From positions 2,542,001 through 2,606,000 of the forward strand of contig NZ_CP170723.1 of the NCBI RefSeq assembly GCF_043099285.1: a DNA stretch of 64,000 bases. Direction: 5' to 3'. Origin of the DNA: Oryzobacter telluris (GTDB lineage: Bacteria > Actinomycetota > Actinomycetes > Actinomycetales > Dermatophilaceae). The translations under genes and the position numbers were made by a program. Below are positions 49,594 through 59,500 of this stretch, one piece after another. The notes beneath the pieces were generated by a model that was not told the origin of the DNA, ran no database searches, and was given only the letters and a program-made list of their open reading frames with translations. How positions within the stretch are numbered: the first letter of the stretch is position 1; the number at the start of each line of letters is the position of its first letter.

Positions 49594-51426
49594 ATGACCG
49601 CAACGCAGCGACCGTCCCGGACCCGAATCCTCTTCCGCTCCAGCGCCGTCGGCGGTCTCGCCGTCGCGCTGGCGGCCGGCCCCGTGGCCCTGTCGGCCGC
49701 GACCGGTGACGAGCCGACCGTCCTCACGCCGATCGGCGGGGGCTACGTCACCTCCACGCTCCAGGGCTTCGCCCGCGCCGCCGCCGAGGGGGCCAGCGGC
49801 CCCACGGTCGACCTCGTCGTCGTCCCGTCCGCCTACGGCGACGCGCCCCGCGACCGGGCCGAGAACCTGCGCCTGGCCCAGGAGCGCACCGACCAGCTCG
49901 ACGCCGCCTGCGACGCCGTGGTCCCCGCCGGCTGCACCGCGACCCTCGCGGTCCTCCTCACCCGCGCCGACGCCCTCGACCCCGCCAACTCGGCCGCCCT
50001 GGCCGCACCCGGCACCGACGGCATCTACGTCCTCGGCGGCGACCAGGGGCTCGCGATGCAGGTCCTGGCGGCCTCCCCCGCCGAGACGGCCATCACCGCC
50101 GCGGTGAGCCGCGGTGCCGCCCTCGGCGGCACGAGCGCCGGCGCCGCGGTCGAGTCCCGCACGATGATCAACGGCTACGTCGGTGCCCTCGGCCCGGCCG
50201 ACGGGCTGCGTCGCGACTCGACCATCATGTGGTGGGGCGACGACCCCGACCTCGAGCGCGGCCTCGACATCGGTTCCCGCGCAGCGATCTTCGACCAGCA
50301 CTTCCACCAGCGCGGGCGTCTCGGTCGCAGCCTGTCGACCCTCGCCACCGCCGACGAGCGGTTCGGCGGCGCGAGCCCCGTGGGCGTCGGTGTCGACTAC
50401 GCCACCGGAGTGCGGGCCACTGGCGACCGCACGCTCTCGGGTGTCTTCGGCGACTCCTCCGTTGGCGTCATCGACCTCGAGACCCTCGGCGCCACGCACT
50501 CGTGGGTCGGCAGCCCCGCCACCCTCTCGGCGCGCCGCGTCCTCACCCACCTGATGACCGAGGGCACGACCTACGACCTGCAGACCCGGGTGATGACGCG
50601 CGGCGGCGTGGCGCTCCCGGCGCCGAGCGGTGCCGCCTGGTCCGCCCCGGCCTCCCCCTCCGAGGTCGGGGGCACGGTCTTCCTCGGCGGTGGCGCGCTC
50701 ACCGACGGCGTGCTGCGTGACGTCGTGGCGGCCGCCCGCGCGGCCAACCCCGCGAAGACGGCGAAGCTCGTCGTCCTCGCCGCGGCCTCCGGGTCGACCA
50801 AGGAGGCCAACGCCTACGGCTCGGCCCTGAAGAAGGCCGGCTGGACCGGGCAGGTCACCACGGTGGTCCACGGCACGAGCGCGTGGTCGACCTCGGCGGT
50901 CGCCGGTGCCACGGCGGTCGTCGTCGTGGGCGACACCCCGCCCGCGCTCGCCCAGGCGATGGCCGACCCCGCCTTCCGCCAGGTCGTCTCCACCGCCGTG
51001 CGCCGCACGCCGGTCGTCCTCACCGACGGTGCCACCTCGGCGATCCTCGGCAGCCGCTGGTCGGCGAAGGCCCGTCCCACGGCCGCGACGCTCGAGGCCG
51101 AGGGGGTCGCCGCCTACCGCGCCGACGACGCCCAGTGGCTGCCCGGGCTCGGCCTCGTGCGGGCGACGGTGGTCCCCCACCTCACCGACGACTTCCGCTG
51201 GGGACGGCTCGACGCCGGCGTCGCGGCCGCCCCGACCGAGCTCGGTCTCGGCGTGGCAGCCGCCTCGGCGCTCGTGCTCGGCCCGACGGGCGGGCGCGTG
51301 TCCGGCGCCTCGGTGGTCGTCGCCGACGGCCGCGAGGCGTCGAGCTGGGTCTCCGCCAACGGGGCCATGGGCGCCTCGGGCGTGGTCCTCGACGTCTTCG
51401 GCAGCGGGGAGCGCCTCGCCCGCTGA
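49594..51426 (+). CDS. Secreted protein with two tandem cyanophycinase/S51-like domains
   Basis: A 610-residue exported protein. A signal peptide (SAVGGLAVALAAGPVALSAA) is followed by domain 1 with YVLGGDQGLAMQVL, nucleophile Ser181 in LGGTSAGAAVES and the cyanophycinase-type motif DQHFHQRGRLGR (234-245). Domain 2 (about 340-600) repeats the layout: VFLGGGALTDG, KLVVLAAASGS, VVVVGDTPPALAQAM, but its elbow reads TDGATSAILGS (about 477) and the later motif VPHLTDDFRWGRL, so it lacks a clear catalytic Ser-Ala-Gly. It is therefore one active-looking plus one degenerate copy. Likely cleaves Asp-rich peptides or similar; substrate unknown. Confidence 0.85.
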   Translation: MTATQRPSRTRILFRSSAVGGLAVALAAGPVALSAATGDEPTVLTPIGGGYVTSTLQGFARAAAEGASGPTVDLVVVPSAYGDAPRDRAENLRLAQERTDQLDAACDAVVPAGCTATLAVLLTRADALDPANSAALAAPGTDGIYVLGGDQGLAMQVLAASPAETAITAAVSRGAALGGTSAGAAVESRTMINGYVGALGPADGLRRDSTIMWWGDDPDLERGLDIGSRAAIFDQHFHQRGRLGRSLSTLATADERFGGASPVGVGVDYATGVRATGDRTLSGVFGDSSVGVIDLETLGATHSWVGSPATLSARRVLTHLMTEGTTYDLQTRVMTRGGVALPAPSGAAWSAPASPSEVGGTVFLGGGALTDGVLRDVVAAARAANPAKTAKLVVLAAASGSTKEANAYGSALKKAGWTGQVTTVVHGTSAWSTSAVAGATAVVVVGDTPPALAQAMADPAFRQVVSTAVRRTPVVLTDGATSAILGSRWSAKARPTAATLEAEGVAAYRADDAQWLPGLGLVRATVVPHLTDDFRWGRLDAGVAAAPTELGLGVAAASALVLGPTGGRVSGASVVVADGREASSWVSANGAMGASGVVLDVFGSGERLAR

Positions 51427-51439
51427 CGCCCCCGACTCC

Positions 51440-51481
51440 GGTACGACCCCGAAGGCCTTGCGCGGCCGACGGGGTCGTGCC
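51440..51481 (+). terminator. Terminator-like hairpin after the S51-type gene
   Basis: GGTACGACCCCG pairs with CGGGGTCGTGCC (one G-U) around an 18-base loop that itself contains AAGGCCTT. It lies 13 bases after the stop. Confidence 0.5.
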
Positions 51482-51592
51482 ACGGTCGAGGGGTGGGACC
51501 TCCAGGCCCCACGACGACGGAGACGTCAACCGCCGCACCGCCCTTGGCGTGCCCGCCGCCGCGACCAGCATCGCGATCGGAGGAACTCCCCC

Positions 51593-52453
51593 ATGGCCGG
51601 TTCTCGTGTCGTCGTCGGGGTCGACGGGTCCCCGCTGTCCGTGGCCGCCGTCGGCCACGCCGCGCGCAGGGCGAGCGCCCGCGGCCTCGACCTCGTCGTG
51701 CTGCACGCCTTCGCCGCCGACCTCCCGATGCTCGGCTTCGGTGGTGGCGCCGACCGGGCGGAGGTCGACGCCCACGCCCAGCGGCTGCTCTCGGACGGTG
51801 TCGCGCGCGCCCACGCCGTGGACCCCGGGCTGACCGTGACCACGCTGGTCCGTGACGGGTTCGCCAGCCAGGCCCTCGTCGACGCCTCGCGCACGGCCGC
51901 GCTCGTCGTCGTCGGCGCCATGGGCCACGGGGTGCTCAGCCGGGCCAGCGTCGGGGCGGTGGCGATGCAGGTGGTCACCCACGCCCGCTGCCCGGTGCTG
52001 GTCGTCGGGCACGAGACGGCGCCGGTCGCCGCGCTCGGCGGACGGGTCGTCGTCGGCGTCGACGGCTCCAAGGCGTCGCTCAAGGCGCTCGGCGCGGCCT
52101 TCGACGAGGCGGCCCTCAGCGACGGCTCGCTCGACGTCGTGCACGCCTGGGAGCCGCGGGGGGTCACCGACCCGACCCTGTCACCGACGTCGGACTGGAG
52201 CGCCTACGAGGCCCAGCTCGAGGCGTCGGTCGACGCCGCCCTCGCGCCGCGGCGCGAGCGGCACCCCGACGTCAAGGTCGACCACGAGGTCGTCCGGGGT
52301 GCGCCGGCCAAGGCCCTCGTCGACCGCAGCGAGGGAGCGGCGCTCCTCGTCGTCGGCAGCCGCGGAGCCGGCGGCTTCGAGGGTCTGCGGGTGGGGTCGA
52401 CGACGCTGCAGCTGATGGGACGCAGCCAGGCGCCCATCCTCGTCGTCCACTGA
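51593..52453 (+). CDS. Universal stress protein, tandem UspA domains
   Basis: A 286-residue protein with two UspA domains. Domain 1 starts RVVVGVDGSPLSVAAVGHAARRA and ends VVGAMGHGVLSRASVGAVAMQVVTHARCPVLVV. Domain 2 starts RVVVGVDGSKASLKALGAAFDEA and ends VVGSRGAGGFEGLRVGSTTLQLMGRSQAPILVVH. Both carry the ATP-binding G-x2-G-x9-G(S/T) pattern, somewhat altered in domain 1. Such tandem Usps are common in actinobacteria and often belong to dormancy or hypoxia regulons; nothing here shows the regulator. GGAGGA precedes the ATG at 51593. Confidence 0.94.
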   Translation: MAGSRVVVGVDGSPLSVAAVGHAARRASARGLDLVVLHAFAADLPMLGFGGGADRAEVDAHAQRLLSDGVARAHAVDPGLTVTTLVRDGFASQALVDASRTAALVVVGAMGHGVLSRASVGAVAMQVVTHARCPVLVVGHETAPVAALGGRVVVGVDGSKASLKALGAAFDEAALSDGSLDVVHAWEPRGVTDPTLSPTSDWSAYEAQLEASVDAALAPRRERHPDVKVDHEVVRGAPAKALVDRSEGAALLVVGSRGAGGFEGLRVGSTTLQLMGRSQAPILVVH

Positions 52454-52465
52454 GGCAGGCAGCCG

Positions 52466-54589
52466 TCAGTTGCTGACCGGCTCCGTGGCACCGAGCTGGT
52501 CGAGGACGAAGGCCCACTCCCATGCGATCTGCTCCCACGCCGCGTACCGCCCGCTGCGGCCACCGTGGCCCGCCGACATCTCGGTGCGCAGGAGGACGGG
52601 ACGCGTCAACGGGTCACTCGTGACGACCTCGCGCAGCCGGGTGACCCACTTCGCCGGCTCGGTGACGTACACGCGGGTGTCGTGCAGGCTCGAGGTCGCG
52701 AGGACGGCGGGGTAGTCGACGGCGCCGATGTTCTCGTAGGGCGCGTAGGCCTTCATCGCGGCGTAGGTCTCGGCGTCGGCGAGCGGGTTGCCCCACTCCT
52801 CCCACTCCCCCACGGTGAGCGGGAGGTCTGGCTGCAGCATCGTCGTCAGGGCGTCGACGAACGGCACGGCGGCGTGGGCGACGCGGAACCGGTCGGGACC
52901 GAGGTTGAGCACCGCGCCGACGAGAAGCCCTCCGGCAGAACCGCCTTCGAGGCCGACCCGGTCGGGCGCCATCCAACCGCCGGCCACGAGGTGGTCGACG
53001 CAGGCGAGGGTGTCGGTGAAGGTCACCGGCTTGGCGAGGAGCTTGCCCTCGTCGTACCAGCGCCGCCCCATCTCCCCACCGCCACGCACGTGCGCCACGG
53101 CGAAGACCACGCCGCGGTCGAGCAGGCTGAGCCGGGCGACGGAGAAGTACGGGTCGGAGGAGATCTCGTAGGACCCGTAGGCCGTGACGATGCCCGGGTT
53201 GGTCCCGTCGGCCTCGACCCCCACGCGTCGGACGACGGACACCGGGACGAGGGCGCCGTCGGCGGCGGCCACCCACTCGCGGTGCTCGACGTAGTTCGCG
53301 GGGTCGAAGTCGCCGAGGACGGGCTGCTGCTTGAGCAGGGTCCGCTCCCCCGTGTCGAGCTCGACGTCGAGGACCGAGCGCGGGGTGGTCCACGACTCGA
53401 CGACGACCTGGATGGCGGTCTGGTCGGGCTCGGGGTTGTCGCCGAGCCCGATGCTGTGGACGCCCTGGTCGACCTCGACGTCCCAGGCGGGGCCGTGGCC
53501 CGACTCGGCGGCGGCGTCGCGCGGCAGCACCCGCAGGGCGGTGAGGCCGCCGGTGCGCAGCGAGAGCACCGTGGCGCGGTCGAAGGAGTCGACCGCGACG
53601 AACCGCTCCCCCTCGCCGGACCGCAGCATCGGCACCCACTGCTCGTGGCTCGTGGCATCCAGCGGCGCCCAGGCGAGGTCGGCGTCGGGGGTGTCGGTGT
53701 TGTGGACGACGAGGAGGCGGTCACCGGCCGGCTCGACGTCGTACTCGATGCCGTCGCGGCGGGGGGCGACCACGCGCCACTCCCCCTCCGGGTCCTGCGC
53801 GTCGAGGAGGTGCACCTCGGAGGTCGTCTTGGACCCCAGGCCGAGGACCAGCCACCGCTCGTCCCGGCTGGAGGAGACGCCCATCCAGAAGCGCTCGTCG
53901 TCCTCCTGGTGCACGAGCACGTCGTCGGCGACGGGTGAGCCCACCCGGTGGCGCCACAGCTGGAACGGGCGCCAGGCGTCGTCGAGGCGCGTGTAGAACA
54001 CGAACGCGCCGTCGCGGCTCAGCTCGGCGCCGTAGCCGATCCCGGTGAGGGCGGTGTCGAGCACCTCGCCGGTCTCCACGACGCGCACGGTGAGGTCGAA
54101 GCGCTCGTCGCCCGAGGTGTCGACCGAGAAGGCGACGACCCGGTGGTCGTGGCTGACGGTGAGGGCACCCATCGAGAAGAACTCGCTGTCGCCCGCCTCG
54201 GCGTTGCCGTCGACGACGACCTGCTCCCCCGGGACCTCGGCCGCCTCCGGGTCGGGGCGGGTCGCGGGGTCGGTGCGCGGCGCCCGCACCTGCGAGGCGT
54301 ACTGGCGTCCCTCGACCGTGCGGGAGTAGTACCACCACGGGCCGCTGGCCACGGGCACCGACAGGTCGGTCTCCTTGACGCGTCCCTTGATCTCCTGGAA
54401 CAGGGTGCTGCGCAGCGGGGCGAGGTGGGCCGTGAGGGCCTCCGCGTAGGCGTTCTCGGCCTCGAGGTGGGCGAGGAGCGCGGGGTCCTCGAGGTCCTTC
54501 ATCCAGGCGTACGGGTCCTCGAACCGGTCACCGTGGTGTTCGCGGACGTGGGGGCGGCGCTCGGCCGTGGGAGGGGTGGGACTCGGCAC
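52466..54589 (-). CDS. ptrB: Oligopeptidase B (S9A prolyl oligopeptidase family)
   Basis: A 707-residue cytoplasmic serine peptidase that cuts short peptides after basic residues. The N-terminal beta-propeller (about 70-420) covers the catalytic domain, whose Ser is in GLEGGSAGGLLVGAVLN. VRGGGEMGRRWYDEGK, HDTRVYVTEPAKWVTRLRE (catalytic Asp region) and MSAGHGGRSGRYAAWEQIAWEWAF (catalytic His) complete the site. Length is normal. The GTG at 54589 is supported by TAGGGT six bases upstream. Confidence 0.95.
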   Translation of the reverse strand: MPSPTPPTAERRPHVREHHGDRFEDPYAWMKDLEDPALLAHLEAENAYAEALTAHLAPLRSTLFQEIKGRVKETDLSVPVASGPWWYYSRTVEGRQYASQVRAPRTDPATRPDPEAAEVPGEQVVVDGNAEAGDSEFFSMGALTVSHDHRVVAFSVDTSGDERFDLTVRVVETGEVLDTALTGIGYGAELSRDGAFVFYTRLDDAWRPFQLWRHRVGSPVADDVLVHQEDDERFWMGVSSSRDERWLVLGLGSKTTSEVHLLDAQDPEGEWRVVAPRRDGIEYDVEPAGDRLLVVHNTDTPDADLAWAPLDATSHEQWVPMLRSGEGERFVAVDSFDRATVLSLRTGGLTALRVLPRDAAAESGHGPAWDVEVDQGVHSIGLGDNPEPDQTAIQVVVESWTTPRSVLDVELDTGERTLLKQQPVLGDFDPANYVEHREWVAAADGALVPVSVVRRVGVEADGTNPGIVTAYGSYEISSDPYFSVARLSLLDRGVVFAVAHVRGGGEMGRRWYDEGKLLAKPVTFTDTLACVDHLVAGGWMAPDRVGLEGGSAGGLLVGAVLNLGPDRFRVAHAAVPFVDALTTMLQPDLPLTVGEWEEWGNPLADAETYAAMKAYAPYENIGAVDYPAVLATSSLHDTRVYVTEPAKWVTRLREVVTSDPLTRPVLLRTEMSAGHGGRSGRYAAWEQIAWEWAFVLDQLGATEPVSN

Positions 54590-54595
54590 CCCGCC

Positions 54596-54601
54596 ACCCT
54601 A
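54596..54601 (-). promoter_or_regulatory. -10 element (TAGGGT), leaderless promoter of ptrB
   Basis: TAGGGT on the minus strand ends 6 bases before the GTG at 54589. Confidence 0.55.
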
Positions 54602-54623
54602 TGTCGCGAGGTGGCAGGACGCG

Positions 54624-54659
54624 GCGGGGGCCGCACCCCGGGTGGGGTGCGGCCCTCGC
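54624..54659 (-). terminator. Terminator hairpin of the 5'-nucleotidase gene
   Basis: GGGCCGCACCCC pairs exactly with GGGGTGCGGCCC around GGGT. The stem can extend four more base pairs with one G-U. It lies 25 bases after the stop codon on the minus strand, before the ptrB promoter. Confidence 0.65.
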
Positions 54660-54683
54660 GTGCGTGGCCTGGTACGAGCCGGG

Positions 54684-56426
54684 TCAGAGACCCGCGATCC
54701 GGTCGGCCGGCTTGGTGAGGCCGGGGTGGGACTCGAAGTACGCCACGAGGTTGGCGAGGTCCTCGGGGCCACCCGTGAGGTTTGTCGCGCCCTTGAACGC
54801 GCTGAACCCGTCTCCGCCCTGGGCCAGGAAGCTCAGCGTCCCGACCCGGTAGGTGGCGGCGAGGTCGAGCGGAACCCCGTTGAGCGCCATCGACCCGGCG
54901 ACGACCTTGGACCCCTGAGGGGCCGCAGAGTCCCAGGTGTAGCTGAAGCCGTTCGAGACGCACAGCGACAGGGTGCTGGCGGCACCGGTGGAGCTGACGC
55001 GGTACTGCTGCTCGAGGACGGCCTTGATCTGTGCGCCGGTCATCGTGACGGTGTTGAGCAGGTTGCCGAACGGGGCGATGTCGAAGGCCTCGGCGTAGGT
55101 GATCTGACCCGGGCCCTCGGTGTAGCGCGGCGCCATCGGCAGGGACTGCCGTACCCCTCCGACGTTCATGAGGGCGATCTGGGCCCCTCCGTTGGCACCT
55201 GAGGTGCCCCACAGGATGGCATCGGCCACGAGGGCGCCCATCGGGGTCTCGATGGCGCGGTTGGTACGGGGGTCGGAGTGACCGATGATGTCCTCGGTGT
55301 GGGTGCCCACCACCTTGGCCTTGAGGGGCCCGGCGAGGGTGTCCCACTTGGCGATGATCCCGGTGAGCACGGGGTCGGCCACGGTACGGGTGACGAGGTG
55401 GTTGGTCACGGTCGTGGCGGCACGGTCGACCTCACCGGTGAAACGGTCGACCTTGAGGGTCGACTCGGTGACGACGCGGCCGTAGTCGGCGGCCGAGGTG
55501 ACGTAGCGGGGGTTGCCGGCGGGGTCGGGGATGGAGCAGACGTACGGGTTGTGGGTGTGACCCGTGACGATCTGGTCGATCTCGGGGCTGAACTCCTTGG
55601 CCATCGTGGCAATGGGCTCGGAGATCCCGACGCAGGAGTTGTAGGTGCCCGAGTTGGCCCCGCCCTCGTGCATGAGGACGACGATGGCGTTGACGCCCTG
55701 TGCCTTGAGCTTGGCGGCCTCGGCGTTGGCCGTCTCGACCTCGTCCTTGAAGGTCACGCTCGAGATCCCCGCGGGGCTGACGAGCAGGTCGGTGCCCTCG
55801 AGGGTCATCCCGATGAAGCCGACGTTGACGCCAGCGACGTTCTTGACCCAGGTACCGGGCAGCAGGGTGCCACTGCCGTCGTTCTTCTCCACGTTCGCGG
55901 CCAGCCACGGGAAGTCGGCGCCGGCGTACGGCTGGTCGGGGAAGTAGCAGCCGTCCTTCGGGTGGCAGCCGCCCTGCTGCATGCGGAGCAGCTCGGTGGT
56001 GCCCTCGTCGAACTCGTGGTTGCCGACGCTGCTGACATCCAGACCCATCGCGTTGAGCGACTCGACCGACGGCTCGTCGTGGAACAGGCCGGAGAGGAAC
56101 GTGGAGCCACCGATGAGGTCGCCGGCGGCCACGGTCAGGCTGCGCCCGTCACCCACCTTGTCGCGCAGCTCGGTGAGCTTCGTGGAGAGGTACTCGGATC
56201 CCCCGACCGGCGTCTGGGACGGGTCGTGCACCACGGAGAGCGGGGGGTCGGTGGCCTCGAGGTGGCCGTGGTAGTCGTTGAACGACAACAGCTGCACGGT
56301 CTGCAGGCTCGGCTTCTTGGGCGGCTTGGTACCCGAGGCGGCGACGGCGGGGGTACCCGCGACGACGCCCGCGATCGCGAGGGTCGCGATACCGGCGCCG
56401 AGGACGCGCCGATGCATTCTGGTCAT
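54684..56426 (-). CDS. Secreted 5'-nucleotidase / metallophosphoesterase
   Basis: A 580-residue exported enzyme that dephosphorylates extracellular nucleotides. The signal peptide (GAGIATLAIAGVVAGTPAVA) is followed by the metallophosphoesterase domain: LLSFNDYHGHLE, AAGDLIGGS, SVGNHEFDEG, VLMHEGG and GHTHNPY supply the two-metal site. The C-terminal 5'-nucleotidase domain has MGALVADAIL, NVGGVRQSL, FGNLLNTVTMTGAQIKAVLEQQ. A 20-residue Cys pair insertion (GGCHPKDGCYF) is visible. No LPXTG anchor. AAGGAGA precedes the ATG, and TATGGT at 56459-56464 is a likely -10. Confidence 0.94.
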   Translation of the reverse strand: MTRMHRRVLGAGIATLAIAGVVAGTPAVAASGTKPPKKPSLQTVQLLSFNDYHGHLEATDPPLSVVHDPSQTPVGGSEYLSTKLTELRDKVGDGRSLTVAAGDLIGGSTFLSGLFHDEPSVESLNAMGLDVSSVGNHEFDEGTTELLRMQQGGCHPKDGCYFPDQPYAGADFPWLAANVEKNDGSGTLLPGTWVKNVAGVNVGFIGMTLEGTDLLVSPAGISSVTFKDEVETANAEAAKLKAQGVNAIVVLMHEGGANSGTYNSCVGISEPIATMAKEFSPEIDQIVTGHTHNPYVCSIPDPAGNPRYVTSAADYGRVVTESTLKVDRFTGEVDRAATTVTNHLVTRTVADPVLTGIIAKWDTLAGPLKAKVVGTHTEDIIGHSDPRTNRAIETPMGALVADAILWGTSGANGGAQIALMNVGGVRQSLPMAPRYTEGPGQITYAEAFDIAPFGNLLNTVTMTGAQIKAVLEQQYRVSSTGAASTLSLCVSNGFSYTWDSAAPQGSKVVAGSMALNGVPLDLAATYRVGTLSFLAQGGDGFSAFKGATNLTGGPEDLANLVAYFESHPGLTKPADRIAGL

Positions 56427-56458
56427 GTGTCTCTCCTTGGTGGGGTCAGGCGCGGCCC

Positions 56459-56464
56459 ACCATA
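56459..56464 (-). promoter_or_regulatory. -10 element (TATGGT) of the 5'-nucleotidase gene
   Basis: TATGGT on the minus strand lies 33 bases before the ATG, with a weak TTCATC 17 bases further upstream as a possible -35. Confidence 0.4.
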
Positions 56465-56554
56465 GGTGAGCCCCGACCCCTGATGAAGGGTGTGAATCAC
56501 CCGAATTCGAGCCGTTGTCCGGGCGTGACCTGCCAGTCACCCGCGCGCCGCGGG

Positions 56555-59500
56555 TCAGGTGAGGCAGCGGGGTCCGAGGAGGACCTTGAGGTCGCCGAAG
56601 AGCGACTCGGTGGCGTTGACCCGGTACGCGGGGTCGAGCCGGATCTCCACCACGCGTCCCGGCTTGGCCAGGCGCAGGTGCACCTCGGTGGTACCCGGGT
56701 GGTTGGTGAGGACGCCCTTGAGCTCCTCGATGCGCTGCGTCGTGGCCCGCACGGTGTCCATGGTGACGACGACCGGACCGCGCGGCCCCTCGCTGACGTC
56801 GGGGAGGGTGAGCTCCTGGGCGTAGATCGAGACGGAGTCGTCGCGCCGGTTCACCTTGCCCCGGACCACGGCGACGGTGTCCTGCTGCAGCATCGGGCCC
56901 ACGGCCATGTACGAGCTGGGGAAGAACAGGCACTCGATGGAGCCGGCGAGGTCCTCGACCGTGGCGATGGCCCAGAGGTCGCCCTTCTTGGTGCGCTTGA
57001 CCTGCAGCCCGGTGATGAGGCCGGCGACGGTGACCATCGAGCCCTCGGGGCGGCCCCCCTCATCGGCGGTGAGCGCGGCGATCTGGGTGTCGGCGTGGGC
57101 CTGGAGGACGTGCTCCACCCCGAACAGCGGGTGGTCGGAGACGTAGAGGCCGAGCATCTCGCGCTCGAAGGACAGCAGGGTGGACTTGTCCCACTCCACG
57201 CCCGGCACCGCGGCCAGGCCCATGAGGTCTCCCCCGCCGGCGTCGGCGTCGTCGTCGCCGAAGGAGCCGAACAGGCTGTCCTGCCCGATCGCCTCCTGCC
57301 GCTTGACCGACACGAACGCGTCGACGTACTCCTCGTGGACGCGCAGCAGGCCCATGCGGGTCTCGGCGAGCCCGTCGAAGGCGCCGCCCTTGATGAGCGA
57401 CTCGATGGTCCGTTTGTTGCAGACGACCGCGGGCACCTTGCTCATGAAGTCGCGGAACGAGGTGAAGCGTCCCTTCTCCTCGCGGGCGGCGATGATCGCC
57501 TCGACGACGTTGTGGCCGACGTTGCGGATCGCGTTGAGCCCGAACCGGATGTCGGTGCCGACCGCGGCGAACGGGCCGATCGAGTCGTTGACGTCGGGCG
57601 GCAGGACCTTGATGCCCATGCGGCGGCACTCGCCGAGGTAGAGGGCCGACTTGTCCTTGTCGTCGCCGACGCTGGTGAGCAGGGCGGCCATGTACTCGGC
57701 CGGGTAGTTGGCCTTGAGGTAGCCGGTCCAGTAGGAGACCAGGCCGTAGGCGGCGGTGTGCGCCTTGTTGAACGCGTAGTCGGAGAAGGGGACGAGGACG
57801 CCCCACAGCGCGGCGATGGACGCCTCGTTGAAGCCCTTGGCCTTCATCCCCTCGGAGAAGGGGACGTACTCCTTGTCGAGGACCTCCTTCTTCTTCTTGC
57901 CCATGGCGCGCCGTAGGAGGTCGGCGTTGCCCAGCGTGTAGCCCGCGAGCTTCTGGGCGATCTCCATGACCTGCTCCTGGTAGATCACCAGGCCGTAGGT
58001 GGTGCCGAGGATGGGCTCGAGGGCCGTGATCATCTCGGCCTGGAGCTTGCCCTCGAGCTGCGGGTCGAGCGGGATGAGCTCCTGCTTGCCGTTCTTGCGC
58101 AGCGCGAAGTTCGTGTGCGCGTTGACGCCCATCGGGCCCGGGCGGTACAGCGCGAGGGCCGCCGAGATGTCCTCGAAGTTGTCGGGCTGCATCAGCTTGA
58201 GCAGGGTGCGCATGCCGCCGCCGTCGAGCTGGAAGACGCCGAGCGTGTCGCCGCGGGCCAGCAGGTCGTAGGTGGGCTTGTCGGTCATGTCCTTGGACAG
58301 CGCGTCGAGGTCGATGACCTCGGCCCGGTTGGTCTGGACGTTGGAGATGGCGTCGTCGAGGATCGTGAGGTTGCGCAGGCCGAGGAAGTCCATCTTCACC
58401 AGGCCCAGGGCCTCGCAGCTCGGGTAGTCGAACTGGGTGATGACCTGGCCGTCCTGCAGCCGCCGCATGATCGGGATGACGTCGATGAGCGGCTCGCTGC
58501 TCATGATGACGCCGGCGGCGTGCACGCCCCACTGGCGCTTGAGCCCCTCGAGGCCCTTGGCGGTCTCGACGACCTCCTGGAGGTGGGTCTCGGTGGCGAC
58601 GAGCTCGCGGAACTCCTTGCCCTCGCCGTAGCGGGCGTGCGTGGGGTCGTAGATGCCCGACAGCGGCACGCCCTTGCCCATGACGTCCGGCGGCATCGCC
58701 TTGGTCAGCTGCTCCCCCACCGCGAACGGGTGGCCCATGACGCGGGCGGCGTCCTTGACGGCCTGCTTGGCCTTGATGGTGCCGTAGGTGACGATCTGCG
58801 CGACCCGCTCGCTGCCGTACTTCTCGGTGACGTAGCGGATGACCTCGCCGCGCCGGCGCTCGTCGAAGTCGACGTCGAAGTCGGGGAGGGAGGGGCGCTC
58901 GGGGTTGAGGAACCGCTCGAAGATCAGGCCGTGGGGCACGGGGTCGAGGTCGGTGATCTTCATCGCGTACGCGCACATCGACCCGGCACCCGAGCCACGG
59001 CCGGGGCCGACGCGGATGCCGTTGTCCTTGGCCCAGGTGATGAAGTCGGCGACGACGAGGAAGTAGCCGGCGTACCCCTTGGTGACGATGACGTTCGTCT
59101 CGAACTCGGCCTGCTTCTGCGCGTAGTCAGGGATCCCGTCGGGGAACCGGTCGCGCAGGCCACGCTGGACCTCCTTGACGAACCAGCTCTCCTCGTTCTC
59201 CCCGGTGGGGCAGGGGAACCGGGGCATGTAGCGCCCCTCGTCCTCGGTGAACGAGATGTCGCACATCTCGGCGATGAGGAGGGTGTTGTCACACGCCTCG
59301 GGCAGCTCGCGCCAGGTGTGGCGCATCTCGGCCGGGCTCTTGAGGTAGAACTCGTCGGCGTCGAACTTGAACCGGTTGGGGTCCATCATCGTCGAGCCCG
59401 ACTGCACGCACAGCAGCGCCGAGTGCGCCTTGGCGTCGTCGGGGCTCGTGTAGTGCAGGTCGTTGGTGGCGACGAACGGCATGTCCAGCTCGCGGGCCAG

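Noticed and set aside
56465..56500. TTCAC/TTCAT repeats before the 5'-nucleotidase gene as a PHO box
   Set aside because: The two TTCA cores are 9 bases apart, whereas PhoP direct repeats are 11 apart, and flanking bases do not match.
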